A DNA stretch of 64,000 nt, taken from Prevotella sp. BV3P1. Its GTDB lineage: Bacteria; Bacteroidota; Bacteroidia; Bacteroidales; Bacteroidaceae. Where the stretch lies: contig NZ_AWXC01000051.1 in NCBI RefSeq assembly GCF_000479005.1, positions 62,001-126,000 on the forward strand. Reading direction: 5' to 3'. Below the pieces are notes generated by a model. It saw only the letters and a program-made list of their open reading frames with translations, was not told the DNA's origin and searched no databases. Shown here one piece after another: positions 1-8,157 of the stretch (position 1 is its first letter; every line of letters begins with the position of its first letter). A program made the position numbers and the translations under genes.

Positions 1-2
1 AT

Positions 3-161
3 TATAATCAAACTGTAGTCGCTTTGAAAAGCAATTTTACGGAGAAGAAAGCCTTTGCGATGCTCGCCAAGTTGGAGAAAATGACACTCGAATTGGCGGT
101 CATCGGAGGGGAAATTGTGCAATTAACCCGAGAATTTCAAGAGAAATGGTCGCAAAAATAA
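3..161 (+). CDS. MobA-like mobilization protein, C-terminal end (partial)
   Basis: An open frame enters from the left edge and stops with TAA at 159-161, encoding about 52 residues of a charged helical C-terminus ending in EFQEKWSQK. Its last 16 bases overlap the start of the relaxase gene, the usual arrangement of mobA and mobB in Bacteroides mobilization regions, where the small first protein helps the relaxase at oriT. The family is inferred mainly from position and helical character because most of the protein lies outside the window. Confidence 0.6.
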   Translation, partial: YNQTVVALKSNFTEKKAFAMLAKLEKMTLELAVIGGEIVQLTREFQEKWSQK

Positions 162-1375
162 GTTACGGAAGCTCACTATATGGGGCATTGGCGTACAATG
201 GAGAGAAGGTAAACGAAGGTGTAGCAAAGATCTTGGAGACGAATAAGGTGTTCTGTCCTGCCGATGGTGGGCATGATATTACTGCTTGCATGCAAGACTT
301 TATGGCATATATGCCAAGCCAAATTCGCACGAAAAAGCCCATTATTCATATCTCCCTGAACCCGCATCCCGATGACAAGCTCTCCGATGAACAGTTCTCC
401 GTCATTGCATTGGAGTATATTGAGAAGATGGGTTATGGCAATCAGCCTTTCGTGGTCTATAAGCATGAGGACATAGACCGGCATCATCTACACATCGTGA
501 CCTTGGCAGTGGATGAGACGGGACGGAAGATTAACGATGGGAATAACTTCTACGCCAGCAAGCGTATCACACGGGAGATGGAGCAAAAGTATGGATTACA
601 CCCTGCCGACAGGAAACAATTCAAGGAAGCGTTTCGCTTGCGGAAAGTCCGTCCCGAAGAGGGAAGCCTTAAAAAGCAACTGGTTTCGGTCATCAAACCG
701 GCAGCCAAATTCTACCATTGTCCGAGTTTCAAAGAATACCGAACCTTGCTTTCCACCTATAATATATGTGTGGAGGAAGTTAAGGGAGAAGTACACGGAA
801 AGCCTTACAACGGGCTGGTCTATTTTGTCACGGATGAAAATGGCAAAAAGTTTGGAAATCCATTCAAGTCCTCGGTCTTTGGGAAATCTGTCGGATATGA
901 AGCCCTGCAAAACCGATTCAAGACTGCCAAAGAAAAGTTGAAAGAGAAACAGCTTGCACCTAAAACCAAGTGGGGCGTGGAACAGGCTATGAATCGTTCA
1001 GCCACAAGAGAGGATTTTAGGGATAATCTCCATCGCAAGGGTATTGATGTACTCTTCCGTGAAAACGAAGAAGGTAGGCTCTATGGCATCACCTTCATAG
1101 ACCACAATAACGGATGTGTGGTCAATGGCTCACGATTGGGCAAGGAACTTTCGGCGAATGCCGTAGCAGAATGGTTCGACCGTCCGCACCCCGAACTGTC
1201 CGATTCTATACAGCAGAGTGAAAAAAGTAGTCTTTCCCAAACCTCGAACTCGGATGAAGACTCCGTATTGGGAGGTCTGCTTGACCTGCCGTTGGAGGCT
1301 CACGGTACGGATTGGGAGGAAGAGCAGTTCAGAAGAAGAATGCAGCGTAAGAAAAGAAAACATCGTAAACTCTAA
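146..1375 (+). CDS. MobB-type relaxase (relaxase/mobilization nuclease)
   Basis: 409 residues, the usual size of Bacteroides MobB/BmgA relaxases. It nicks one strand at oriT and stays bound to the 5' end during conjugative transfer. The metal-binding motif of MOBP-type relaxases is visible at about residues 107-116 (KHEDIDRHHLHI), with histidines at 107, 113, 114 and 116. Tyrosines at 7, 12 and 17 are candidates for the nicking residue. The C-terminus (about 395-409) is strongly basic. It overlaps the upstream MobA-like gene by 16 bases and is followed after 12 bases by the coupling protein, so the three form one mobilization operon. Confidence 0.9.
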   Translation: MVAKISYGSSLYGALAYNGEKVNEGVAKILETNKVFCPADGGHDITACMQDFMAYMPSQIRTKKPIIHISLNPHPDDKLSDEQFSVIALEYIEKMGYGNQPFVVYKHEDIDRHHLHIVTLAVDETGRKINDGNNFYASKRITREMEQKYGLHPADRKQFKEAFRLRKVRPEEGSLKKQLVSVIKPAAKFYHCPSFKEYRTLLSTYNICVEEVKGEVHGKPYNGLVYFVTDENGKKFGNPFKSSVFGKSVGYEALQNRFKTAKEKLKEKQLAPKTKWGVEQAMNRSATREDFRDNLHRKGIDVLFRENEEGRLYGITFIDHNNGCVVNGSRLGKELSANAVAEWFDRPHPELSDSIQQSEKSSLSQTSNSDEDSVLGGLLDLPLEAHGTDWEEEQFRRRMQRKKRKHRKL

Positions 1376-1387
1376 AAACAACAGACT

Positions 1388-3403
1388 ATGTCACAACAAG
1401 AAGATGATTTGAGGGCACTGGCGAAAATTATGGATTTTCTGCGTGCCGTAAGTATTATTTTGGTAGTTGCCCACCTCTATTGGTATTGTTACGAAACCAT
1501 CAAACTATGGGGACTGAACATCGGTGTGGTGGACAGGATACTGATGAATTTCCATCGCACGGCGGGGCTGTTCGGCAACATGCTTTATACCAAACTCTTT
1601 GCGCTGGTACTGATGGGTCTTTCCTGTCTGGGCACGAAAGGCGTGAAAGAGGAGCACATCACTTGGGCGAAAATAGGAGCATTCATGGGCATCGGCTTTG
1701 TCTTTTTCTTCCTTAATTGGTGGATACTCGCCTTGCCACTACCCATAGAGGCGAATGCGGCTCTCTATACTTTTACGATAACCGTAGGGTATGTTTGTCT
1801 GCTGATGGCGGGACTCTATATGAGCCGGCTCTTGAAGAACAACCTGATGGAGGATGTCTTCAATCAGGAAAACGAATCCTTTATGCAGGAGACAAGGCTA
1901 TTGGAAAACGAGTACTCGGTCAATCTGCCGACCCGTTTCTATTATCGTAAGAAGTGGAACAAGGGTTGGATAAACGTGGTCAATCCTTTCCGTGCGGTAT
2001 CCGTCTTGGGAACACCGGGCAGCGGCAAGTCCTATGCCATCATCAACAATTTCATCAAGCAGCAGATTGAGAAAGGCTTTGCGTTATACTGTTATGATTT
2101 CAAGTATCCCGACCTCTCCACGATTGTGTATAATCATCTGCTGCATCATTCAAATGGCTATAAGGTCAAGCCGAAGTTTTATGTGATCAACTTCGATGAC
2201 CCGAGACGGTCGCACCGCTGCAATCCGATACACCCCGATTTCATGAGCGACATATCGGATGCCTATGAATCGGCTTATACGATTATGCTCAACCTGAACA
2301 AAACGTGGGTGCAGAAGCAGGGGGATTTCTTCGTGGAGTCGCCCATCGTCCTCTTTGCCGCCATCATCTGGTATCTCCGCATCTTTGAAGGTGGCAAGTA
2401 CTGCACCTTTCCGCACGCCATTGAGTTTCTCTGCCGCAAGTACGAGGATATTTTCCCGATACTCACCTCTTATCCTGAATTGGAGAACTATCTTTCTCCT
2501 TTCATGGACGCTTGGCTCGGAGGGGCGGCAGACCAGTTGCAAGGACAGATAGCCTCTGCCAAGATACCGCTGTCAAGGATGATCAGTCCGCAACTCTATT
2601 GGATTATGACGGGAGATGATTTTACATTGGACATCAACAATCCCCAAGCTCCCAAAATCCTATGTGTGGGAAACAATCCCGACAGGCAGAACATCTATGG
2701 GGCGGCATTGGGATTGTACAATTCGCGCATTGTCAAACTCATCAATAAGAAAGGAATGCTGAAAAGTTCGGTGCTGATAGACGAGTTGCCTACCATCTAT
2801 TTCAAGGGATTGGACAACCTGATTGCCACCGCACGAAGCAACAAAGTGGCGGTTTGTTTAGGTTTTCAGGACTTCTCCCAGTTGAAGCGGGATTATGGAG
2901 ACAAGGAAGCTGCCGTGGTAATGAACACGGTCGGGAACATTTTTTCGGGACAGGTGGTCGGTGAGACGGCAAAGACGCTCTCGGAGAGGTTTGGCAAGGT
3001 GCTTCAGAAACGGCAGAGTATGAGCATCACCCGTAGCGACAAGACCACTTCCATCTCCACACAGATGGACAGCCTGATACCTCAGAGCAAAATTTCCACA
3101 CTCACGCAAGGTATGTTTGTAGGAGCGGTTGCCGATAATTTCTCCGAACGCATCGAACAGAAGATTTTCCACTGTGAGATTGTGGTGGACAATGCGAGGG
3201 TGGCAAGGGAAACGGCAGCCTATCGTCCGATACCTGTTCTTACTGACTTTACAAATGAAGATGGAGAGGATATGATGGAACAGGAGATAAAGGCGAACTA
3301 TGACCGTGTCAAGACGGAGGTGCGGGAAATCGTGGAGCGAGAGTTGCTACGGATAGCTAATGATCCCGAACTATCCAAGCTCTTAACTACCAAGAAATCA
3401 TAA
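1388..3403 (+). CDS. MobC/TraG-like type IV coupling protein (VirD4 family ATPase)
   Basis: 671 residues. The first ~150 contain about four hydrophobic segments (near 20-40, 65-82, 95-118 and 125-145), followed by a cytoplasmic ATPase domain with Walker A GTPGSGKS at 208-215 and a Walker B-like VLIDELP near 462-468. This is the layout of VirD4/TraG coupling proteins, which hand the relaxase-DNA complex to the type IV secretion channel at the inner membrane. It lies 12 bases after mobB, as in CTnDOT-type elements. The translation is continuous and of normal length, so it looks functional. Confidence 0.9.
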   Translation: MSQQEDDLRALAKIMDFLRAVSIILVVAHLYWYCYETIKLWGLNIGVVDRILMNFHRTAGLFGNMLYTKLFALVLMGLSCLGTKGVKEEHITWAKIGAFMGIGFVFFFLNWWILALPLPIEANAALYTFTITVGYVCLLMAGLYMSRLLKNNLMEDVFNQENESFMQETRLLENEYSVNLPTRFYYRKKWNKGWINVVNPFRAVSVLGTPGSGKSYAIINNFIKQQIEKGFALYCYDFKYPDLSTIVYNHLLHHSNGYKVKPKFYVINFDDPRRSHRCNPIHPDFMSDISDAYESAYTIMLNLNKTWVQKQGDFFVESPIVLFAAIIWYLRIFEGGKYCTFPHAIEFLCRKYEDIFPILTSYPELENYLSPFMDAWLGGAADQLQGQIASAKIPLSRMISPQLYWIMTGDDFTLDINNPQAPKILCVGNNPDRQNIYGAALGLYNSRIVKLINKKGMLKSSVLIDELPTIYFKGLDNLIATARSNKVAVCLGFQDFSQLKRDYGDKEAAVVMNTVGNIFSGQVVGETAKTLSERFGKVLQKRQSMSITRSDKTTSISTQMDSLIPQSKISTLTQGMFVGAVADNFSERIEQKIFHCEIVVDNARVARETAAYRPIPVLTDFTNEDGEDMMEQEIKANYDRVKTEVREIVERELLRIANDPELSKLLTTKKS

Positions 3404-3421
3404 AAATAAGTGGTAATTTTC

Positions 3422-3452
3422 TTGGCTCAACAAGTGGATTTTTGTATTTTTG
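3422..3452 (+). promoter_or_regulatory. Candidate Bacteroidota promoter for the B-box gene
   Basis: A -33-like TTGG at 3422-3425 and a -7 box TATTTTTG at 3445-3452 are 19 bases apart, matching the TTTG/TAnnTTTG promoter type of this phylum. Transcription would start near 3459, leaving a leader of about 15 bases before the ATG at 3475. The gene is therefore probably transcribed independently of the mob operon. Confidence 0.5.
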
Positions 3453-3474
3453 AAGTCGTAAGAATTTGAATCAG

Positions 3475-3918
3475 ATGAATTGCTTTAATCACATAGAACA
3501 GCCGGCGATAGCCCGATGTTCCGATTGCGGAAAGGGACTTTGCCCTGAATGTGCAGAAAGGTATGTGCCGATACTTTGCACGCCTTGTTTTCAAAAGAGA
3601 AGACAAGGCGAGAAGTGGAGGAGCGTATGTAGTTTGTTACTCTTGGCAGCTCTGTTTGCCATAGGTTTCAAGTGGAACTTTTTGGCGACCAAAGGTTTTG
3701 AGGATATGCGATGGATGTCCGGATATACGCTAATGGCGATATGGTCGGGCTATCTCTTTGTGGAAAAGTACATTCCTTATAAAATGGTAGCAGGGACAAA
3801 CGGGCAGTGGATAGTTTACTACATCCTCAAACTCCTCCTCTTTGTTGTCATCGGAGTCTTTACCGCTCCTTTTACCTGCTTGTGGGCAGTGTTCAGGGTC
3901 ATAAAGGCTTTTCGGTAA
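3475..3918 (+). CDS. B-box-type zinc-binding membrane protein
   Basis: 147 residues from ATG 3475; a TTG nine bases upstream is in frame but less likely as start. The N-terminus has spaced Cys/His residues (CFNH..., CSDCGKGLCPECAERY, CTPC) typical of a B-box zinc finger, followed by hydrophobic segments around 57-75, 84-100 and 110-140. Such fusions of a B-box to membrane helices are common in Bacteroidota, but their function is unknown. It lies between the mob genes and the DUF1016 nuclease and is probably element cargo. Confidence 0.6.
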   Translation: MNCFNHIEQPAIARCSDCGKGLCPECAERYVPILCTPCFQKRRQGEKWRSVCSLLLLAALFAIGFKWNFLATKGFEDMRWMSGYTLMAIWSGYLFVEKYIPYKMVAGTNGQWIVYYILKLLLFVVIGVFTAPFTCLWAVFRVIKAFR

Positions 3919-3950
3919 GAGGTACAAGCATACTATAAAGAAGAAAGAAT

Positions 3951-4988
3951 ATGAGTACGCACAATATACCGCTCACATCGGCGGAATACCTGAGTTTTAA
4001 GGAAGAGATAACAAAGCGAATCCGCTCTGCACAGTATGAGGCATTGAAAGCCGTCAATAAGGAAATGATAACTCTCTATTGGGAGATAGGCAGACGAATT
4101 ACCGAACAGCAGAAGGCTCTCGGTTGGGGAAAATCCGTTGTGGAAAACCTCTCACAGGACATACAAAAAGAGTTCCCGGGAATCAAGGGCTTCGGAGTTT
4201 CCAATATGTGGGACATGGCACGATTTTACGCAGAATATCAATCGAACGAAATTCTCCAACCATTAGTTGGAGAAATTAGCTGGTCGAAGCATATCGTTAT
4301 TCTGACTAAGTGCAAGGAGACGCAGCAGAGACAGTTCTATATTCTGGCGACTAAGAAATACGGTTGGACTAAGGATGTGCTGATACACAAGATAGAACTG
4401 AAAACATATGAGAACTTTTTGCTCGGACAAAGCAACTTTGATACCACGCTGCCCGAAAACATCCGCAACCAAGCGGTGCTTGCCGTAAAAGACGAGTATA
4501 TGCTGGATTTTATCGGACTGGGAGAGGAACATTCGGAATATGAGTTGGAACAGGCTATCATCAAGAATATCCGCTCTTTTCTGATGGAGTTCGGAACGGA
4601 CTTTTCTTTTATGGGAAACCAATACCGATTGGAAGTGGATGGCAGGGAGTACTTCATCGACCTGCTGCTTTACAACCGACGCTTGCAGGCAATGATTGCA
4701 GTGGAACTGAAAATCGGAGAGTTCAAGCCTGAATATAAAGGAAAGATGGAGTTTTATCTCAATGTACTGAATGATACCGTGAGGCTCCCGCATGAAAATC
4801 CTGCCATCGGCATTATCATCTGTAAATCCAAGAGCCGAACGATTGTAGAATATGCCCTCAAAACTTCTACAATGCCTATCGGGGTGGCAACATACAGCCT
4901 ATCACCCGAATTGCCGGAGGCATACAAGGAACTGCTTCCAACCTCAGAGGCTATAGCCCAAAAGTTGGAAGTGCTTATCAAAGAATGA
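3951..4988 (+). CDS. DUF1016 (YhcG-type) PD-(D/E)XK nuclease-domain protein
   Basis: 345 residues. The N-terminal half is the helical DUF1016 N region (about 12-165, with YWEIGRRI and GKSVVENLSQDIQKEFP). The C-terminal half is the restriction-endonuclease-like domain, with a plausible active site D near 236 (FIDLLLYN) and the E-x-K pair near 251-253 (AVELKIG). Proteins of this family are found with mobile elements and defence loci; the substrate is unproven. It starts 32 bases after the B-box gene and ends in a strong terminator. Both genes look like cargo placed after the mob operon. Confidence 0.85.
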   Translation: MSTHNIPLTSAEYLSFKEEITKRIRSAQYEALKAVNKEMITLYWEIGRRITEQQKALGWGKSVVENLSQDIQKEFPGIKGFGVSNMWDMARFYAEYQSNEILQPLVGEISWSKHIVILTKCKETQQRQFYILATKKYGWTKDVLIHKIELKTYENFLLGQSNFDTTLPENIRNQAVLAVKDEYMLDFIGLGEEHSEYELEQAIIKNIRSFLMEFGTDFSFMGNQYRLEVDGREYFIDLLLYNRRLQAMIAVELKIGEFKPEYKGKMEFYLNVLNDTVRLPHENPAIGIIICKSKSRTIVEYALKTSTMPIGVATYSLSPELPEAYKELLPTSEAIAQKLEVLIKE

Positions 4989-4993
4989 ATGAA

Positions 4994-5027
4994 GGGAGAT
5001 ATTCCGAATCTGGAATATCTCCCTTTT
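4994..5027. terminator. Strong bidirectional terminator
   Basis: A perfect 12-base inverted repeat (GGGAGATATTCC at 4994-5005, complement at 5012-5023) with a 6-base loop is followed by TTTT. It separates the DUF1016 gene from the convergent RteC remnant. Confidence 0.85.
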
Positions 5028-5030
5028 GAT

Positions 5031-5354
5031 TTACCGCTTCTTGAACTTGCCGCCTTTCAGGTCGCTCTCCACCATACGCTTATTGAGTTTCTCACGGAGT
5101 TCGTCAAGGAAATAAGTGCGGCTGTCATCTTTGCGACGCTTCATATTCATATATACGTTGTAGCAGTTCTTTATCTCTATCCCGAAGAGTTCGGAAAGGG
5201 CGTCTGCCAATTCTTCCACGCCTATTTCTCCGTTGTTGATACAGTCGCAGGTGTCGAGAGCATAAAGGAGTTCCACTAAATCTGTCGCTTTGCCTGTCCA
5301 ACGGAGATTGCTGACAGACTTCTGCGGAGCAGGGAACAATCCATGCAACCGCAT
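5031..5354 (-). pseudogene. RteC-family regulator, C-terminal part only (5'-truncated)
   Basis: 107 residues matching the C-terminal region of RteC proteins: LRWTGKATDLVELLYAL, an acidic NNGEIG stretch, and a helical end FLDELREKLNKRM. RteC of CTnDOT activates the excision operon and is about twice as long. In-frame coding continues upstream to 5423 (KWGKNVSELLFVID) but meets a TAA at 5424-5426 with no start codon, and nothing beyond resembles an RteC N-terminus. I therefore read it as a truncated gene. A shorter product from the ATG at 5354 remains possible. If RteC is broken here, another copy or another regulator must drive excision. Confidence 0.65.
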
Positions 5355-5826
5355 ATCTAGCAGTTTCAGTTCTGTGTCAATGACAAAGAGTAACTCCGAT
5401 ACATTTTTCCCCCATTTCGACTGTTAATCCAGTTCTCGCGTGGATAATCTGCAATTGAAATCGAGTGTAATGCAAGGTTCTAAATAATGAACATACTTTT
5501 CTCTCTGTGGCTACGAGCTTTAAGATTTCTCTTATTAAGCAAGCAGTAGCTTTCGTTGTATTTTCAGAGAGTAGCATTTTAAAAGAGTTCTTTTTTACGA
5601 GTCTTTTCATATTCCTAATCTATGAATGGTTTTACTATTCTTCTGAAAGAGTAAATACATCTGAATAACATTGAATAGTCAAAACAGATGATAGAGCAAG
5701 AGATATGAAAAGAAGATTCTCATCAGGTGTTATCTTCGTTGCCCTTTTAATTTACGGGCAAAGTTCATATGTTTTATTGAGACAAAATATCCGTAAAAAG
5801 TATAGTGATACCCCTGTTAAGTTGAA
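5355..5826. other. Gene-poor AT-rich stretch with the decayed 5' side of rteC
   Basis: Apart from the in-frame RteC extension (5355-5423, minus strand), I see no convincing gene. A 77-codon minus-strand frame (5377-5610) and a short plus-strand frame near 5705 lack family features. This is the probable left junction of the iron island inside the element. Confidence 0.4.
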
Positions 5827-6807
5827 TTACAACGAATCAAGATATTGCTTGGGTTTTATCCTGTGATATTTGCAGAAAGCCTCCGTGAAATGACTGAGAT
5901 TGGCATATCCAATTTTATAGCCTACTTCTGACACCGAGTAGAGGCGAGTGGAAAGCAGTCGTTTTGCCCATTCCATCTTTTCGGATAGGGCATATTCGGC
6001 GATAGCTTTTCCAATAACCTGCTTGAAGCACTTTTGTAATTTGGAACTGCTCATATTAGCTTCACGCGCCAATTCGGGAATACTCGGTACATCACTGAGA
6101 CTTTGAAGAATCTGGCGACGAACACGGAATACTGATTCAACATCATTCAAGTTTAGGTTGGCAAGAGATTTTACTTCCGAACGTTTTTCGATCTTTTCAA
6201 AGTACATCGTCAGTAATTCCATAGTTTTTCCATGCAAATGAAGCGTTGAAAAAGGATTGTCGATTTCAGTTATTGATTTAATGTTATCCAAGACCTGTTG
6301 CATTGCAGGTGTAATTGTCTCAAACAAATAAAAAGCCTTGTCCGATTGGAGAAGCCGACCGATATAGGTTTCATATGCTGCATCAATCTTTTCAATCCAA
6401 TCTTTATTGAAAGTCAGTGTAATATTTTCGTATCGTTTCTTTGGTGGAAAACTCCACTCAGTCGGAATGCTGCTTGAAGGCATAAAGATGCCATCGAGCG
6501 TGTCCACTCCGACCGTTTTAGTACTTGTTCCAATTATCTGCTCGTGCTTATGCTCATTGATATAGAACATCACAGGAATCCATTTCGACTTTTCCACCGA
6601 GCGACGTACCATAGTTATCGGCTCGTATGCTATGAAATTGATGTAAGTCAATGTGAGCCATGGCAGGGGATAATACTGTTTGAAAAATCCACTACCCATA
6701 GAAGAAGGAATAGTAAATCCATCGTTTATTACTGATGTACCAAATTGCTCGGCAACCATCTCCATCCAATCTTCGGGTTTGTTGATGGCACAAAATTCTA
6801 TAGTCAT
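5827..6807 (-). CDS. AraC-family transcriptional regulator of the iron island
   Basis: 326 residues with an uncharacterised N-terminal sensor region (about 1-220) and a C-terminal AraC double HTH (about 232-326), including the second-helix pattern SVSEVGYKIGYANLSHFTEAFCKYHRIKPKQY. It lies beside the TonB receptor, lipoprotein and ABC pair. In yersiniabactin-type systems an AraC protein (YbtA) activates receptor and transporter genes when it binds siderophore, so a similar role is inferred. Its own promoter has a -7 box at 6823-6831 and a long perfect dyad just upstream, which suggests autoregulation. Confidence 0.85.
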   Translation of the reverse strand: MTIEFCAINKPEDWMEMVAEQFGTSVINDGFTIPSSMGSGFFKQYYPLPWLTLTYINFIAYEPITMVRRSVEKSKWIPVMFYINEHKHEQIIGTSTKTVGVDTLDGIFMPSSSIPTEWSFPPKKRYENITLTFNKDWIEKIDAAYETYIGRLLQSDKAFYLFETITPAMQQVLDNIKSITEIDNPFSTLHLHGKTMELLTMYFEKIEKRSEVKSLANLNLNDVESVFRVRRQILQSLSDVPSIPELAREANMSSSKLQKCFKQVIGKAIAEYALSEKMEWAKRLLSTRLYSVSEVGYKIGYANLSHFTEAFCKYHRIKPKQYLDSL

Positions 6808-6822
6808 ATTTTATGTCTTTTT

Positions 6823-6831
6823 GCAAAGTTA
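6823..6831 (-). promoter_or_regulatory. -7 promoter box of the AraC gene
   Basis: Read on the minus strand the sequence is TAACTTTGC, 15 bases upstream of the start codon at 6807. The expected -33 region falls inside the inverted repeat at 6838-6881. Confidence 0.55.
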
Positions 6832-6837
6832 CAAACA

Positions 6838-6881
6838 AATACGGATAAAAACTCGAATTATCACAAGTTTTTATCCGTATT
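6838..6881. repeat. Perfect 16-base inverted repeat overlapping the AraC promoter
   Basis: AATACGGATAAAAACT at 6838-6853 is repeated as its exact complement at 6866-6881, with a 12-base loop. It covers the -33 region of the AraC promoter and lies downstream of the lipoprotein operon. It could be an operator, a transcription terminator for the receptor-lipoprotein mRNA, or both. A weaker hairpin (AGCTCC 6902-6907 with GGAGCT 6927-6932) lies at the lipoprotein stop codon. Confidence 0.6.
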
Positions 6882-6931
6882 ACTCTTAGAAAAGGACCAA
6901 TAGCTCCATGAGAAATGTTTTTAATGGGAGC

Positions 6932-8140
6932 TTATTCAAATGCGATTAAACTTGAAGGTACTCCTATGGTGGTAACAACTGGTCTTTGCGAGCATTCCCC
7001 CGTTTTGGTATTGTAAGTATAGTATCCTGTGCCTTCTTTGCACGTCATACCAAAGACTATAAAATCCTTATATCGTGTACAAGCAAAAGCTCCCATGCTT
7101 GTGGTCAATGGAAGATCGAGTTTTTCGATGGTTTTATTCCAAAGATTGATTTTAACCGGTTGATAGTTGAAATCAAGAATTGATGATTGCATAAGGTCAT
7201 TGTGTTGAGTGTAAGCAGGGATGTTAATACAAGCATATGCTATTCCACCTCCTGCATAATAGAACGGAAGGATATAGGCAGCATCAGTGTCTAGACCTGT
7301 TACTTTTGTTTTGGATAATTGGAAGTAATAATCCTTATCCCATTCATCAGTTCCTTTTTTTATACGTAAGAAGCCGTCTTTCAAAGGATTCATCCCATCC
7401 ATGCCTATACTGTAGAAGTAGATGTCTCCATGTTCGTCCTTGATAGCCGAGGAATGACGAAAAAGTCCTACAGATGCAGTTCGATTGTCTTTAATTACCT
7501 TTTCTACCGTGTTTGTCTTCAAGTCAATGATGGCAACCTCTGCTCCCGTTCCGGGCCATGAGGTGTGAGGTGAATTTTTCTGATTAAGAGAGACGTAAAG
7601 TTTTCCATCACGGATTACATTGCATCCCGGGTCGGGATTATTGTCATTCGTTGCATATTTTGCAAGATCAATCTCATCTTTTTGCTGCATTGTTTGAGGA
7701 TTGAATATGCCAATCTTCCCTCGTTTACTGAGCGATACATAGGCTGTTTCATTATTGAAGAAAGCAATTTCTCCCGGACGAGAGTCCTGCCCAAAAGTCA
7801 TTGTCTGACCTTTCACCAAATGTCCTTTGGTATCTCTAGTGAATTGATGAATTTTATCGCCCCACACTCCTTCGGCAATCAATACTATATTGCCATGGAC
7901 AAAGGGATAAGTACCGAAGCCGAACTCGTATGTATTTTTATTGTTGACCTCTTTCTGCAAGAGATCCGAGAATGTCCCCAAATAGTCGGTCTTTTGGTCA
8001 ATCTGATTGATAAAGACAAAATGCTGCTGCACCTCTTGAGGGGTAGGCGTAGGTTCATCATTTTTGTTACAAGATGTCAGCCCTATGACGCCGACCAGCA
8101 TAGCGGAAAAGGCTATGCGATTGAAAATTGTTGTATTCAT
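6932..8140 (-). CDS. DUF4374-type surface lipoprotein (XusB-like, putative siderophore binding)
   Basis: 402 residues with a lipoprotein signal peptide: hydrophobic 7-21, lipobox LTSC, lipidated Cys 24, then an acidic and Pro/Thr-rich linker. The rest has the repeating beta-strand pattern of a beta-propeller. Length and sequence character match DUF4374 lipoproteins. In Bacteroides thetaiotaomicron the DUF4374 protein XusB is paired with a TonB receptor and binds xenosiderophores. It follows the receptor gene by 17 bases on the same strand, so the two are co-transcribed and probably form a receptor-lid complex at the cell surface. The ligand cannot be read from the sequence. Confidence 0.75.
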   Translation of the reverse strand: MNTTIFNRIAFSAMLVGVIGLTSCNKNDEPTPTPQEVQQHFVFINQIDQKTDYLGTFSDLLQKEVNNKNTYEFGFGTYPFVHGNIVLIAEGVWGDKIHQFTRDTKGHLVKGQTMTFGQDSRPGEIAFFNNETAYVSLSKRGKIGIFNPQTMQQKDEIDLAKYATNDNNPDPGCNVIRDGKLYVSLNQKNSPHTSWPGTGAEVAIIDLKTNTVEKVIKDNRTASVGLFRHSSAIKDEHGDIYFYSIGMDGMNPLKDGFLRIKKGTDEWDKDYYFQLSKTKVTGLDTDAAYILPFYYAGGGIAYACINIPAYTQHNDLMQSSILDFNYQPVKINLWNKTIEKLDLPLTTSMGAFACTRYKDFIVFGMTCKEGTGYYTYNTKTGECSQRPVVTTIGVPSSLIAFE

Positions 8141-8157
8141 CTTTTATATTTGTTAAA

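Noticed and set aside
5377..5610. 77-codon minus-strand frame upstream of the RteC remnant
   Set aside because: AT-rich, no recognisable family, overlaps the in-frame RteC extension, no clear ribosome binding site.
5705..5866. Plus-strand frame starting ATGAAAAGAAG with a signal-like start
   Set aside because: Short and overlaps the end of the AraC gene; codon pattern is not convincing.
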